In this document: positions 46,961-56,426 of the stretch, in pieces
How positions within the stretch are numbered: the stretch's first letter is position 1
Layout of the letters: each line of letters starts with the position of its first letter
NCBI GenBank assembly: GCA_002292265.1
Contig: DBBQ01000006.1
Location: 31,707-95,706 of the forward strand
From: Flavobacteriaceae bacterium UBA980
Lineage (GTDB): Bacteria; Bacteroidota; Bacteroidia; Flavobacteriales; Flavobacteriaceae
DNA: 64,000 bases
Direction: 5' to 3'
The notes under the pieces: model-generated
Databases searched by the model: none
What the model was told of the DNA's origin: nothing
The model's input: only the letters and a program-made list of their open reading frames with translations
Made by a program: the position numbers and the translations under genes

Positions 46961-47773
46961 TTAATCAATAAAATAATAAGTGACTGCCCAAACTATTGGG
47001 ATGGCTTCTACCCAAAAACTGCTGAAATACGAGGATTGATTGGGAGTGGATCGAGCTAAAAAAAAGGCAAGTAACCCAAAACACAATACGGTGCTCAAGG
47101 TAAAAGGAGTTATTCTTCCAAAAAAATAAAAAGTTAAAACCAGTGCTATACTCAGTAACACCCAGCCAAGAATTTTCGCTCGAAAAACACCCAAACGTTG
47201 CGGAAGAGTATTTAGGCTTGATGGATCTATAGCTAAATCTCGAATTTCAAAGGGAATAATGGCTACAAAAATATAAACACTTTGAATCAACATAAGTTGC
47301 AAAAACAAGTTGACATCAAAAGTTGGGGTCATGGCTAAAGGGACCCCCACCGTAAGCAGAATCCAAGTCAAAACCACCAAATACATTTTCCAACCTTTGG
47401 AGTTTCTTAAATTTTCTTTATTCTGTGAAAATGGCACACTGTACAAAAGCACTAAAATACCTCCGACAAAAACGATGAGTTGGGCTGCTGCAGTCAGTTT
47501 AAAAAAAAGGTATAAACTCGCGAGACCACATTCAAAAGAAAGCCAAAAAATAAGATGAGGGAAATTTGTGCTGTTTTTTGTTTTAATAATAGGGTAGATT
47601 TTAACAAAATTGTACGCAAAAAAGGCACTACAAAAAATAAATATTAACAATGAATAGGTGGGTCTTTGTGAAGCGACTTGAAGCGAAATAAAAGCAAACG
47701 AAACTACTGCTAAAGCGACGTGAATACTCGATTTGACATAAAAATCAAAAAATATTTGTACCCTTTTTTTCAT
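46961..47773 (-). CDS. UbiA-like membrane protein with a degenerate first Asp motif
   Basis: This 270-residue protein has about eight hydrophobic segments. Its second half carries FEIRDLAID followed by TLPQRLG, which matches the second Asp-rich motif of UbiA prenyltransferases. The expected first NDxxDxxxD motif near residue 54 is replaced by NFVKIYPI, with no Asp. It may be a non-catalytic or altered member. It lies upstream of the rhodanese gene on the same strand (29-nt gap), but no functional link is evident. Confidence 0.65.
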   Translation of the reverse strand: MKKRVQIFFDFYVKSSIHVALAVVSFAFISLQVASQRPTYSLLIFIFCSAFFAYNFVKIYPIIKTKNSTNFPHLIFWLSFECGLASLYLFFKLTAAAQLIVFVGGILVLLYSVPFSQNKENLRNSKGWKMYLVVLTWILLTVGVPLAMTPTFDVNLFLQLMLIQSVYIFVAIIPFEIRDLAIDPSSLNTLPQRLGVFRAKILGWVLLSIALVLTFYFFGRITPFTLSTVLCFGLLAFFLARSTPNQSSYFSSFWVEAIPIVWAVTYYFID

Positions 47774-47895
47774 AGGTAAATATCTAAAGTTTCTCGAAAG
47801 ACAAGCCGTTTTTTATAAAATAATTTCAAAACCTAAAATGAAGTTTAAAAAAAATCCACAGGAAAGCTTATTTTTAGGCACTAAAAGTTTTACGC

Positions 47896-50742
47896 ATGAG
47901 AACGGATATGTTTTTAAATAGACATTTAGGTCCAAATGAAGAAGAGATACGAAAAATGCTACAAAAAATCGATGCGTCTTCGTTGAACGTACTCCTCGAC
48001 GAAACCATCCCAGAATCGATTCGTCTTCAAAAACCATTGGATTTGCCCGAAGGGATAAGTGAATATGAGTTTTCAAAACACATCAACAAGCTGGGAAAAG
48101 AGAATAAAATTTTCAATACATACATCGGATTGGGGTATCATCAGTGCATAACTCCTGCTGTGATTCAAAGGAATATTTTAGAAAATCCAGGGTGGTACAC
48201 TGCCTATACCCCTTATCAAGCAGAGATAGCCCAAGGAAGACTGAAAGCCCTGTTCAATTTTCAAACCCTGGTGTGTGATCTTACAGGTATGGAATTGGCC
48301 AATGCCTCACTTTTAGACGAAAGTACAGCAGCTGCAGAAGGTATGACCATGCTTTTTGGAGCGAGAACCAAAGACCAAAAACGCAATCAAGCGTTCCGCT
48401 TTTTTGTCGATCAAAACGTGCTCCCTCAAACCCTTTCGCTACTCTATACTCGAGCCACTCCTTTGGGAATTGATATTCTTGTTGGAGACCCTGAACATTT
48501 TGAATACGACTCAGAATTTTTCGGGGCTTTATTCCAGTATCCTGGGAAAAAAGGAGCCATTCCCAACTTAAAATCGTGGATTGAAAAAGCAGAAAGTCAA
48601 GATGTCTGCACGGTTGTTTCCGCAGACATTATGAGTTTGGTGGTGTTGGAAAGTCCGGGAAAATTTGGTGCAGATGTGGTTGTAGGGACGACACAGCGTT
48701 TTGGAATTCCTCTAGGCTATGGAGGACCTCATGCCGCGTTTTTTGCTACTCGTGAGCACTACAAAAGAAATATCCCTGGACGTATTATTGGACAAACACG
48801 TGATCTAAACGACACTCCAGCGCTTCGTATGGCCTTACAAACTAGAGAGCAACACATCAAAAGAGATCGCGCCACCTCCAATATCTGTACGGCTCAAGTA
48901 CTTCTAGCTGTTATGGCAGGGATGTATGCTGTGTATCACGGTCCTAAAGGACTTCAATTTATCGCAGAAGGAATTCATCAGAAAACGGTAAAACTGAATC
49001 AAAATCTTGAAGCCTTAGGATTTGTACAAAAAAATGACTCTTTTTTCGACACCCTTCAAGTTACAGCAAATGTTGCCACAATCAGACCCCTGGCAGAAGC
49101 ACAAGAAATTAATTTTTATTATCCCGATGAGGAAACGGTTTGTATTTCTCTAAACGAAACATGCTCAAAGGATGATGTTGAAAAAATTACTTCTGTATTT
49201 TTGGCCTCTTTGGAAAAATCAAAAATGCCTAAAAGGACGGAAAAAGAGGTTCTCAAATTACGCAGTGATCACTTGAGAAAAAGTAGTTTTTTATCACATC
49301 CTATTTTCAATACCTATCATTCAGAAACCGCACTCATGCGATACATCAAATCTTTGGAGCGCAAAGATTTAGCCTTGAACCATTCCATGATTTCATTAGG
49401 GTCTTGTACCATGAAACTCAACGCAGCCGCAGAGATGTTACCCCTGAGTGATCCCAACTGGGGAAGTCTTCATCCTTTTGTCCCTGTAGACCAAGCTGCG
49501 GGATACCAGAAAATGCTTGCCGAACTGACTGTGCAACTCAATGAAGTTACAGGATTTGCAGCCTCTTCTCTTCAGCCAAATTCAGGTGCTCAAGGGGAAT
49601 ATGCTGGTCTTATGGTAATTCGTGCCTATCACGAAAACAACAAGGATTCACACCGTAACATCTGTTTGATTCCCGCTTCGGCTCATGGAACCAATCCAGC
49701 TTCCGCAGTAATGGCGGGAATGAAAGTCGTGGTTACGGGAACCGATTCCATGGGAAATATTGACTGGGATGACCTCCATGAAAAAGCCATGCTCCACAAA
49801 GACCACCTAGCGGGATTGATGATTACCTACCCGAGTACTCATGGAGTATTTGAAGCAAAAATTAAAGAGATTACCCAATTGATTCACGACTGTGGAGGAC
49901 AAGTTTATATGGACGGTGCGAATATGAATGCACAAGTTGGGTTAACGAGTCCAGCAGCTATCGGAGCAGACGTCTGTCATTTAAATTTACACAAAACCTT
50001 TGCCATCCCACACGGTGGCGGTGGTCCGGGTGTAGGGCCTATTTGTGTGGCAGCACACTTGGCCCCTTTTCTGCCTGGAAATCCCATCATAGAAACGGGA
50101 GGAGAAAAAGCCATTACATCTATTTCTGGAGCTCCTTTTGGCTCGGCTTTGGCCTGTTTGATTTCTTATGGTTACATTAAAATGCTGGGTAGTGCTGGGC
50201 TTCAAAAAGCCACAGAAATTGCCATTCTCAACGCAAATTACATCCAAAAACGTCTGGAGGGTGCCTACGAAATTCTCTACACAGGAGAGAAGGGGCGTGC
50301 AGCACACGAGCTTATCATTGATTGCAGACCCTTTAAAGAATTTGGAATAGAGGTAGTGGATATCGCTAAACGTTTAATGGATTATGGCTTTCACGCTCCT
50401 ACAGTTTCATTTCCTGTTGGAGGAACGATGATGATAGAGCCTACGGAAAGCGAAAGTATGGCGGAAATGGATCGCTTTTGTGATGCGATGATTTCTATCC
50501 GAATGGAAATTGCCTCGGAAAACGAAGACGACCATGCTTTACTCAAAAATGCACCGCATACACTGGAAATGATCACCCGGGATCAATGGGAGTTTCCCTA
50601 TTCCCGTCAGAAGGCGGCTTTCCCGTTAGAATTTGTGGCTGAAAATAAATTTTGGCCCACCGTAAGAAGGGTGGATGAAGCCTATGGAGATCGTAATTTG
50701 GTGTGTAGCTGTACACCCATAGAATTATATATAACAAGATGA
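47896..50742 (+). CDS. gcvP: Glycine dehydrogenase (aminomethyl-transferring), P protein
   Basis: This 948-residue PLP enzyme is the decarboxylating part of the glycine cleavage system, passing an aminomethyl group to lipoylated GcvH. The N-terminal RHLGPNEEEI, the PLP lysine Lys700 in NLHKTFAIPHGGGGPG, and the C-terminal RRVDEAYGDRNLVCSC are present. It is the single-chain form; archaea and some bacteria split it in two. gcvH and gcvT are not in the window. Confidence 0.97.
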   Translation: MRTDMFLNRHLGPNEEEIRKMLQKIDASSLNVLLDETIPESIRLQKPLDLPEGISEYEFSKHINKLGKENKIFNTYIGLGYHQCITPAVIQRNILENPGWYTAYTPYQAEIAQGRLKALFNFQTLVCDLTGMELANASLLDESTAAAEGMTMLFGARTKDQKRNQAFRFFVDQNVLPQTLSLLYTRATPLGIDILVGDPEHFEYDSEFFGALFQYPGKKGAIPNLKSWIEKAESQDVCTVVSADIMSLVVLESPGKFGADVVVGTTQRFGIPLGYGGPHAAFFATREHYKRNIPGRIIGQTRDLNDTPALRMALQTREQHIKRDRATSNICTAQVLLAVMAGMYAVYHGPKGLQFIAEGIHQKTVKLNQNLEALGFVQKNDSFFDTLQVTANVATIRPLAEAQEINFYYPDEETVCISLNETCSKDDVEKITSVFLASLEKSKMPKRTEKEVLKLRSDHLRKSSFLSHPIFNTYHSETALMRYIKSLERKDLALNHSMISLGSCTMKLNAAAEMLPLSDPNWGSLHPFVPVDQAAGYQKMLAELTVQLNEVTGFAASSLQPNSGAQGEYAGLMVIRAYHENNKDSHRNICLIPASAHGTNPASAVMAGMKVVVTGTDSMGNIDWDDLHEKAMLHKDHLAGLMITYPSTHGVFEAKIKEITQLIHDCGGQVYMDGANMNAQVGLTSPAAIGADVCHLNLHKTFAIPHGGGGPGVGPICVAAHLAPFLPGNPIIETGGEKAITSISGAPFGSALACLISYGYIKMLGSAGLQKATEIAILNANYIQKRLEGAYEILYTGEKGRAAHELIIDCRPFKEFGIEVVDIAKRLMDYGFHAPTVSFPVGGTMMIEPTESESMAEMDRFCDAMISIRMEIASENEDDHALLKNAPHTLEMITRDQWEFPYSRQKAAFPLEFVAENKFWPTVRRVDEAYGDRNLVCSCTPIELYITR

Positions 50743-50847
50743 TATACAAGACTTTATTTAATTATTTTTCGATCTAAAACCTCTGATTTTTAGGATTAGA
50801 CTTCGTAGCCTTTTTTAAATATTATTAAAAGGAATACTTTATTAGAC

Positions 50848-50855
50848 TACTTTTG
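50848..50855 (+). promoter_or_regulatory. -7 element ahead of the KAS III gene
   Basis: TACTTTTG, a perfect TAnnTTTG, ends 11 nt before the ATG at 50866. No TTG at the -33 distance. The leader would be only a few nt. The rest of the 50743-50865 gap shows no strong hairpin. Confidence 0.4.
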
Positions 50856-50865
50856 AATACCAAAT

Positions 50866-51921
50866 ATGAACATAAAAATCACAGGTAGCGGTAGTAGTAT
50901 TCCTCAAAAAGCAGCATCCAATTCTGCTTTTTCAAAGCATTCATTTTACGATTCCAGCGGAGCTCCTATAAATAGCTCTATTGAAGAAATAATTGAAAAG
51001 TTTAAGGCGATCACAGGTATCGAAAAGAGAAGATACATTGAAGACGATCAGACTGTCACAGACATTGCTGTAGAAGCGGCTCAAATTGCAATAAACGATG
51101 CCCAAGCCGATCCTGAACAAATTGATTACATTATTGTTGCTCACAATGTTGGGGATATTTCTGCAAATTCAAATCAAGTTAATACACTTCCGAGTTTAGC
51201 CTCTAGAGTAAAAGCAGGACTAAAAATTCAAAATCCTAACTGTATCGCTTATGATATTTTGTTCGGTTGTCCCGGATGGGTAGAAGGAGTCATCCAGGCT
51301 AAAGCATTTATAAAAGCGGGAATGGCCAAAAAATGCCTTGTACTAGGCGCAGACACCCTATCCCGAGTATTGGATCACAGCGATCGGGACTCTATGATTT
51401 ACGCAGACGGAGCAGGAGCTACGATGGTTGAAGCTTCAACAGAGGAAGGAGGTATTTTATCTCACAAAACTGTCACCTATACCGCAGAAGGAGAAGCAGA
51501 ATTTATTTTTTATGGCCCGGCTAACGACAAGGGGGAAGGAACCAAATACATCAAAATGTTTGGAAGAAAAGTCTATGAATTTGCCTTGAGTAAAGTACCC
51601 CTAGCCATTCAATCTTGCCTTGATGCTTCTGGAGTAGGTATTGAAGAAGTCAAAAAAATATTCATTCATCAGGCCAATTTAAAAATGGACGATGCCATAA
51701 TAAAACGATTCTACAGACTTTACAAAATGCCCATGCCTGAGGGTATTTTACCAATGAATATTCAGGAGTTTGGAAACAGTTCTGTAGCCACGGTACCTAC
51801 TCTTTTTGATTTGGTACGCAAAGAAAATTACGGTGGACACGAATTAAAAAAAGGGGATTTAATCCTTTTTGCTTCCGTAGGAGCGGGGATGAATATCAAT
51901 GCCATTACCTACAGGATTTAA
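50866..51921 (+). CDS. Beta-ketoacyl-ACP synthase III
   Basis: This 351-residue thiolase-fold condensing enzyme has the full Cys-His-Asn triad: Cys135 (LFGCPGW), His268 (FIHQANLKM) and Asn304 (FGNSSVATV). It would join acyl-CoA and malonyl-ACP to start fatty-acid or related chains. The N-terminus is longer and less like FabH of E. coli (317 residues), so it may be a specialised KAS III. It precedes mlaE/mlaF, suggesting lipid metabolism in common, but the genes have separate -7 elements. Confidence 0.9.
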   Translation: MNIKITGSGSSIPQKAASNSAFSKHSFYDSSGAPINSSIEEIIEKFKAITGIEKRRYIEDDQTVTDIAVEAAQIAINDAQADPEQIDYIIVAHNVGDISANSNQVNTLPSLASRVKAGLKIQNPNCIAYDILFGCPGWVEGVIQAKAFIKAGMAKKCLVLGADTLSRVLDHSDRDSMIYADGAGATMVEASTEEGGILSHKTVTYTAEGEAEFIFYGPANDKGEGTKYIKMFGRKVYEFALSKVPLAIQSCLDASGVGIEEVKKIFIHQANLKMDDAIIKRFYRLYKMPMPEGILPMNIQEFGNSSVATVPTLFDLVRKENYGGHELKKGDLILFASVGAGMNINAITYRI

Positions 51922-51976
51922 GCCTTAGTGTCTAAAATTCGAGTTTTAAAACAAAAAACCTTTTGCTTAAAATTGC

Positions 51977-51984
51977 TACCTTTG
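51977..51984 (+). promoter_or_regulatory. -7 element for the MlaE/MlaF pair
   Basis: TACCTTTG, a perfect TAnnTTTG, ends 8 nt before the ATG at 51992, so transcription would start almost at the start codon. A TTG at 51963 is too close to serve as -33. Confidence 0.35.
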
Positions 51985-51991
51985 ATAGGGT

Positions 51992-52729
51992 ATGAAAATT
52001 CTTTCAAACATCGGAAAATACTTCTTAATGCTCCAAAGTGTGTTTGGAAAATTTACGAAGTGGAGAATTTTAAAACAACTGATTTTAAAGGATATCGATT
52101 CCCTTATAATCGGATCTTTAGGAATCGTTTCTTTTATCTCCTTTTTTGTAGGGGGCGTAGTTTCCATTCAGACCGCATTGAATTTAGAAAACCCTTTACT
52201 TCCCAAAAATCTTATTGGTTTTGCCACACGTCAATCCATAATTTTAGAATTCGCACCCACCTTTATTTCGGTTATTATGGCTGGAAAAGTAGGATCTTAC
52301 ATCACCTCAAGTATTGGCACTATGCGAGTTACCGAACAAATTGATGCTTTGGAAGTAATGGGGATAAACACCTACAATTATCTTATTTTCCCTAAAATTG
52401 TTGCCCTTTCGTTATATCCTTTAGTGATTTGTCTCTCCATGTTTTTAGGAATTTTTGGAGGTTATATCGCTTGTGTTTATGGAGGTTTTTCCTCTAGCAC
52501 CGAATTTGTAGAAGGAATCCAATTGGATTTTATTCCCTTTCATATTACCTATGCGTTTATCAAAACTATCTTTTTCTCTTTTATCTTGGCAACAGTTCCC
52601 TCTTTTCATGGGTACTTTATGACAGGTGGAGCACTGGAAGTAGGTAAAGCCAGTACCGTCTCTTTTGTCTGGACCAGTGTCGTTATTATTTTATTAAATT
52701 ATTTGATCACTCAGCTATTACTTACCTAA
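51992..52729 (+). CDS. mlaE: MlaE-type ABC transporter permease
   Basis: This 245-residue inner-membrane permease of the MlaE/YrbE family has about five membrane segments, with the family pattern GKVGSYITSSIGTMRVTEQIDALEVMGI (read in part), a cytoplasmic coupling region, and PKIVALSLYPL. MlaE-type permeases move phospholipids or related lipids between the membranes. The gene for its ATPase follows with no gap. The MCE-domain partner MlaD is not adjacent in this window. Confidence 0.92.
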   Translation: MKILSNIGKYFLMLQSVFGKFTKWRILKQLILKDIDSLIIGSLGIVSFISFFVGGVVSIQTALNLENPLLPKNLIGFATRQSIILEFAPTFISVIMAGKVGSYITSSIGTMRVTEQIDALEVMGINTYNYLIFPKIVALSLYPLVICLSMFLGIFGGYIACVYGGFSSSTEFVEGIQLDFIPFHITYAFIKTIFFSFILATVPSFHGYFMTGGALEVGKASTVSFVWTSVVIILLNYLITQLLLT

Positions 52730-53491
52730 ATGATTCAAGTTGACCACATTATAAAATCTTTCGATGGAACACAAGTCCTCCAGGGTATCTCGACAGTTTT
52801 TGAGAAAGGAAAGACCAATTTGATCATTGGTCAAAGTGGGTCGGGGAAAACTGTTTTTCTAAAATGTTTGCTCGGTCTTTTTCAAACCGATTCAGGAAAA
52901 ATTCTTTTTGAAAACAAAGCCATCAGTGAGATGACGGTTAATGAACGTTCGGTCCTACGACAAGAAATAGGAATGGTATTTCAGGGCAGCGCCCTATTCG
53001 ATTCGATGACAGTAGAAGAAAACATTATGTTTCCTATGCAAATGTTTACCGATAAGGAAAATGATGAAATTCGCGATCGAGCGAACGAAGTGATTAAAAG
53101 AGTGAATCTGATAAACGCAAATGAAAAATTTCCAGATGAAATCTCAGGGGGTATGAAAAAACGGGTGGCTATTGCCCGTTCCATCGTAATGAATCCTAAA
53201 TATTTATTTTGTGATGAACCCAATTCTGGATTGGATCCCAAAACCGCCATTTTGATTGACAACTTAATTCAAGAAATCACCTCAGAATACAACATCACCA
53301 CGGTTATCAATAGCCATGATATGAACTCGGTTATGGAAATCGGAGAAAAAATCGTATTTCTACTCAACGGAAAAAAAGCTTGGGAGGGAACCAAAGAAGA
53401 TATTTTCACTACTGAAAATGAGGCGGTTTCTAACTTTGTTTACTCGTCAGATCTTTTCAAGAAAGTACGGGAAATGTATTTGAAAACTTAA
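52730..53491 (+). CDS. mlaF: MlaF-type ABC transporter ATPase
   Basis: This 253-residue ATPase pairs with the MlaE permease. Walker A GQSGSGKTVF, Q-loop FQGSALFDSMTV, signature SGGMKKRVAIARS, Walker B YLFCDEPNSGLDP and an H-loop His in NSHDM are present. The GMKKR variant of the signature is typical of MlaF ATPases. Its ATG follows the mlaE stop directly. Confidence 0.94.
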   Translation: MIQVDHIIKSFDGTQVLQGISTVFEKGKTNLIIGQSGSGKTVFLKCLLGLFQTDSGKILFENKAISEMTVNERSVLRQEIGMVFQGSALFDSMTVEENIMFPMQMFTDKENDEIRDRANEVIKRVNLINANEKFPDEISGGMKKRVAIARSIVMNPKYLFCDEPNSGLDPKTAILIDNLIQEITSEYNITTVINSHDMNSVMEIGEKIVFLLNGKKAWEGTKEDIFTTENEAVSNFVYSSDLFKKVREMYLKT

Positions 53492-53493
53492 CT

Positions 53494-54084
53494 TTACTCA
53501 GGAAGTACTTCGGCATGAGGACTAAAAAGATAGATTCTTCCCGTTTTTATCTCCTTGCATTCAATGCGTGTTCGGCGTTTTTTTAATTTGGTAAAAACAC
53601 GCCCATTATCTAGAGAAAAGTACTGCCCAGATTCCAATTCGAAAACAGGTGTTTTCAAAGAAGGGGGGTCGTATTTTCTCAACGCCATTACAAGTTTAAA
53701 GTCTCGATCTGTTGATGCTTTTGGGTTTTTCATATGCCGTGCTAATACACTGCATATAGGGTCTGGAAAAATCTCAGGATTTAAAAAAGGCACTAAGATC
53801 TTTCTGTAGGCAGTTTTCCATTCCGCACCGTGTGGCTTTACTCTCAAAGAAAATTGTTGAGACACCTTAAAGTGTGCCAATTCGTGTAAAAGAGTAATTA
53901 AAAAACGGTAGGGATTCGGAGTGGCATTGAGGGTGATTAAAGAAGTGCCATTTGCCTGTCTTCTAAAATCTCCATGTTTAGTAAGTCGCTTTGGGGTAAT
54001 TTTAATTTCAATGAGTGTCGCTTCCAAAAGCTCTTCGACTTGCAGTTTTGCTGGTGTTGGGATAAATGACAGTACTTGCTCCAT
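53494..54084 (-). CDS. SprT-like zinc metalloprotease-domain protein
   Basis: This 196-residue protein has a SprT-like domain with the HExxH motif LLHELAHFKV near residue 67, preceded by LITLNATPNPYRFLITLL. A further His lies in VKPHGAEW downstream, as expected for the third ligand. No cysteine zinc ribbon is seen at the C-terminus. The family is related to Spartan proteases, but its bacterial function is unknown. It ends 2 nt from mlaF and lies next to the SDR gene. Confidence 0.85.
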   Translation of the reverse strand: MEQVLSFIPTPAKLQVEELLEATLIEIKITPKRLTKHGDFRRQANGTSLITLNATPNPYRFLITLLHELAHFKVSQQFSLRVKPHGAEWKTAYRKILVPFLNPEIFPDPICSVLARHMKNPKASTDRDFKLVMALRKYDPPSLKTPVFELESGQYFSLDNGRVFTKLKKRRTRIECKEIKTGRIYLFSPHAEVLPE

Positions 54085-54088
54085 GAGC

Positions 54089-54766
54089 CTAAGGCGTTGA
54101 GGAAGAGACAGGTAGAATTTTACCGTTAAAATACTGCTGCCCAGTCAAGGCAAATTCTAATACGTAGGCAGCCATTTCCACTGCGGATAAGGGTGCTTGT
54201 AGACCGGGGAAGGCTTCTTCCAACATTTCGGTTTGTACTGCGCCAAGGGCTAATGCGTTAAATGCAGGACCGCTTTCTTTGAACTCTTCTGCTAATAATT
54301 CCGTTAAAATATTCACAGCGCCTTTGCTGCTGCTGTAGGCTGCCAAACCAGGAAATTTTAAAGTAGTTGCTAGCCCACCCATACTGCTGATATTGACCAC
54401 ATGCCCTTGGGGATGAAGTTGAGGTAAGAGTTTTCTTGTAATAGATGCCAAACCAAAAACATTGACTTGATAAATGGATTCAAACTCTTCCCTAGAAGTT
54501 TCAGCAAAAGGTTTATTTAAAAAAGCCCCTGCATTGTTGACCAAAGCGTCAACGGGTCTCTGCTCCTTCTGGAAGGTAGAAGCAAAATCGGCAAGTGCCA
54601 CTTCATCTAATAAATCAATAGAAAGTGGATGAATAAATTCTGTTGCGGAAAGTGTTTTCGTATTTCGAGAAAGTGCATATACGTGGTGGCCTGCTTGTGC
54701 GGCAAGGTCAACTAAAGCACGACCAATCCCGCGACTTGCTCCTGTTACTACAATTGTTTTTGACAT
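54089..54766 (-). CDS. Short-chain dehydrogenase/reductase
   Basis: This 225-residue Rossmann-fold oxidoreductase has the cofactor motif TGASRGIGRA at residues 6-15, NNAG near 85, and the catalytic Ser plus YxxxK (AAYSSSKGA). Substrate unknown. It sits between the SprT-like gene and the pyruvate dehydrogenase genes on the same strand; a link to that enzyme is not supported. Confidence 0.92.
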   Translation of the reverse strand: MSKTIVVTGASRGIGRALVDLAAQAGHHVYALSRNTKTLSATEFIHPLSIDLLDEVALADFASTFQKEQRPVDALVNNAGAFLNKPFAETSREEFESIYQVNVFGLASITRKLLPQLHPQGHVVNISSMGGLATTLKFPGLAAYSSSKGAVNILTELLAEEFKESGPAFNALALGAVQTEMLEEAFPGLQAPLSAVEMAAYVLEFALTGQQYFNGKILPVSSSTP

Positions 54767-54800
54767 GTATTAAAGGTAAGGAAATTCAATAAATTTATCC

Positions 54801-56423
54801 TTACAACACCATCGTCAACGGATTTTCTACAAACTCCCGAAGGGTTTGTAAAAACTGGGCCCCTGTAGCCCCATCTACCACACGGTGATCGCAAGCTAAG
54901 GTAAGCTTCATCGTGTTCCCAACGACGATTGCACCGTCTTTAACCACGGGTTTTTGCACAATGGCACCTACCGATAAAATAGCTCCATTGGGTTGGTTGA
55001 TAATAGAAGTAAACTCCTGAATCCCAAACATGCCCAAGTTTGAAATGGTAAATGTACTTCCGTCCATTTCCTCGGGCTTTAATTTTTTATCACGTGCCCG
55101 AAAAGCATAATCTTTTACAACAGCACCAATTTGTGGTAGAGTTTGTTCGTCTGTAAATTTCACTACAGGCACTACCAAACCGTCTTCAACAGCTACAGCT
55201 ACTCCAACGTGTACGTGATGGTGCTGGGTGATCTGATGCTCTTCCCACTTTGCGTTGACCTGGTGATGTCGCTTCAAGGACAAAGCAGCTGCCTTAACCA
55301 CAATGTCATTGAATGAAATTTTAGTGTCCGGAATGGAATTGTACTGATTTCTAAACGCAATAGCGTTGTCCATATCAAATTCTACTCCAAGATAGTAATG
55401 GGGTGCAGAAAATTTAGAGGCAGATAAGCGTTTTGCAATGGTTTTTCGCATTTGCGAGTTTGCAATTTCCGTAATGGATTCTGTACCGCTAGGCACAAAA
55501 GCTTGTATAGTCCCTGCCGCTTGAGGCTGATACTGGTCAATATCTCTTTTAATGATTCTCCCACCGTCACCTGTTCCTTGAACTCGACTGAGGTCTATGC
55601 CTTTTTCAAAAGCCAATTTCTTTGCCAAAGGAGAAGCAATAATTCTTCCGTTTGACTTGACAGGTGGTGCTGAAATTACTGGAGCCGCCACAAGAGCTGA
55701 ACTTTGAACTTCAGATACAGCTTCTGTTTTTGTGGGGACTGGTTCGGGTAAGGGTGTAGCTTCTTGCTTAATCGGAGGTTCACTACTACTTGCAAGAGCA
55801 GCTACTATCAGGTTCGGATCTGTTCCTGCTTTTCCAATAACCGCCAAAACACTATCCACAGGCGCAGATTCTCCTTCTTGCAATCCAATATGAAGCAATT
55901 CTCCTTGATAAAAAGATTCGAATTCCATCGTGGCTTTGTCTGTTTCTATTTCAGCCAAAATATCTCCTTCGTTGACCGTGTCTCCGACTTTTATATTCCA
56001 CTTCGCCACAGTTCCTTCTTCCATTGTGTCACTTAGTCTGGGCATAGTGATGACCTCTGCTCCTTCAGGCATCGCAACAGTTTCTGAAGATGCCCCAGTA
56101 TCGGCAGAGGGAGCAACAACTTTTTCTTCTTCTGGTTCTGATGTGGTGACATCTCCTCCAGAAAGCAGTGCTGAAATGTCTTCCCCTTTATCACCTATAA
56201 TAGCCAAAAGTGTATCCACGGGTGCCGTGCCCCCTTCTTGAATACCTATATGCAACAATTCCCCTTCGTTGAAGGATTCAAATTCCATGGTTGCTTTATC
56301 AGTTTCAATTTCGGCTAAGATGTCTCCTTCGCTCACCTGATCTCCAACTTTTTTAAACCATTTTGCCACGGTTCCCTCTTCCATCGTATCGCTCAACCTC
56401 GGCATGTTTATTATTTCCGCCAT
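54801..56423 (-). CDS. pdhC: Pyruvate dehydrogenase E2 (dihydrolipoamide acetyltransferase)
   Basis: This 540-residue E2 has two lipoyl domains (about 2-77 and 123-198) with lipoyl Lys43 and Lys163, each in ETDKATMEFES and exactly 120 residues apart. A Pro/Ala-rich linker, a peripheral-subunit-binding domain (about 263-300, ASPLAKKLA) and a catalytic domain with ACDHRVVDG follow. It transfers acetyl groups to CoA. It follows E1 alpha by 3 nt. The E1 beta and E3 genes are not in the window. Confidence 0.95.
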   Translation of the reverse strand: MAEIINMPRLSDTMEEGTVAKWFKKVGDQVSEGDILAEIETDKATMEFESFNEGELLHIGIQEGGTAPVDTLLAIIGDKGEDISALLSGGDVTTSEPEEEKVVAPSADTGASSETVAMPEGAEVITMPRLSDTMEEGTVAKWNIKVGDTVNEGDILAEIETDKATMEFESFYQGELLHIGLQEGESAPVDSVLAVIGKAGTDPNLIVAALASSSEPPIKQEATPLPEPVPTKTEAVSEVQSSALVAAPVISAPPVKSNGRIIASPLAKKLAFEKGIDLSRVQGTGDGGRIIKRDIDQYQPQAAGTIQAFVPSGTESITEIANSQMRKTIAKRLSASKFSAPHYYLGVEFDMDNAIAFRNQYNSIPDTKISFNDIVVKAAALSLKRHHQVNAKWEEHQITQHHHVHVGVAVAVEDGLVVPVVKFTDEQTLPQIGAVVKDYAFRARDKKLKPEEMDGSTFTISNLGMFGIQEFTSIINQPNGAILSVGAIVQKPVVKDGAIVVGNTMKLTLACDHRVVDGATGAQFLQTLREFVENPLTMVL

Positions 56424-56426
56424 CTG

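Noticed and set aside
51928-52344. Plus-strand frame of 138 codons ahead of and over mlaE
   Set aside because: It overlaps mlaE in another frame and encodes a Phe/Arg/His-rich sequence with no domain; mlaE has clear family motifs.
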